A stretch of 6,396 nt of DNA from an uncultured Lachnospiraceae bacterium (GTDB lineage Bacteria; Bacillota; Clostridia; Lachnospirales; Lachnospiraceae): assembly GCA_910586095.1 (NCBI GenBank), contig CAJUHQ010000103.1, forward strand, positions 6,108 through 12,503, given 5' to 3'. Shown here in pieces: positions 6,369-6,396 of the stretch (position 1 is its first letter; each line of letters starts with the position of its first letter). A program made the translations under genes and the position numbers. Under the pieces are notes generated by a model. That model did no database searches, was not told the origin of the DNA, and saw nothing but the letters and a program-made list of their open reading frames with translations.

Positions 6369-6374
6369 ATCATA
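6369..6374 (-). promoter_or_regulatory. candidate -10 box for the MATE gene
   Basis: Read on the minus strand, TATGAT lies 19 bases before the upstream ATG (6349) and 37 before the preferred ATG (6331). A -35 box at standard spacing would fall at the window edge (about 6392-6397), so it cannot be checked. If used, transcription would begin near 6362 and give a leader of about 30 bases to the ATG at 6331, which fits a normal ribosome binding site arrangement. Confidence 0.3.
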
Positions 6375-6396
6375 CAATATAAATCCAGTAATAACT

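Overview
The window is AT-rich. It has Gram-positive style ribosome binding sites (AGGAGG, AAAGGA, G-runs), intrinsic terminators with T-tracts, and protein families common in anaerobic gut Firmicutes. The best guess is a member of the Clostridia, probably Lachnospiraceae-like; this is an inference from protein flavour and base use, as there is no rRNA or other marker gene to settle it.

Layout, left to right. Bases 1-227 hold a possible 3' end of an upstream gene, a strong hairpin/T-tract terminator, and an AT-rich leader. Bases 228-1031 (+) encode a surface lipoprotein ending in a bacterial Ig-like domain. Bases 1032-1425 are a 394-base gap with no convincing gene but a lot of structure: a compact two-helix, possibly pseudoknotted element at about 1085-1208, a smaller hairpin cluster, and a near-perfect 24-bp palindrome about 40 bases before the next start codon. 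Bases 1426-2676 (+) encode a cytoplasmic protein with four Sel1-like repeats joined to a DUF4241-like C-terminal domain. A terminator and a short AT-rich leader follow. Bases 2862-4904 (+) encode a 680-aa glycogen debranching enzyme (amylo-alpha-1,6-glucosidase type). Convergent to it, a MATE-family efflux transporter is encoded on the minus strand from about 6331 (or 6349) down to 4946. The two convergent genes share a bidirectional terminator that also encodes the transporter's last residues.

Each gene appears to be its own transcription unit: gaps are large, or contain terminators, or the genes are convergent. I see no operon and no obvious joint pathway. The debranching enzyme belongs to glycogen/alpha-glucan turnover, the MATE protein to cation-driven drug or metabolite export, the lipoprotein to the cell surface, and the Sel1-DUF4241 protein to an unknown protein-binding role.

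The most unusual signal is the structured element at 1085-1208. All its non-Watson-Crick pairs inside the main helices are G-U when read as + strand RNA, its loop carries a G(CUUG)C tetraloop hairpin, and its apical loop can pair with the 3' side. It is either an uncharacterised structured RNA or a short dispersed palindromic element.
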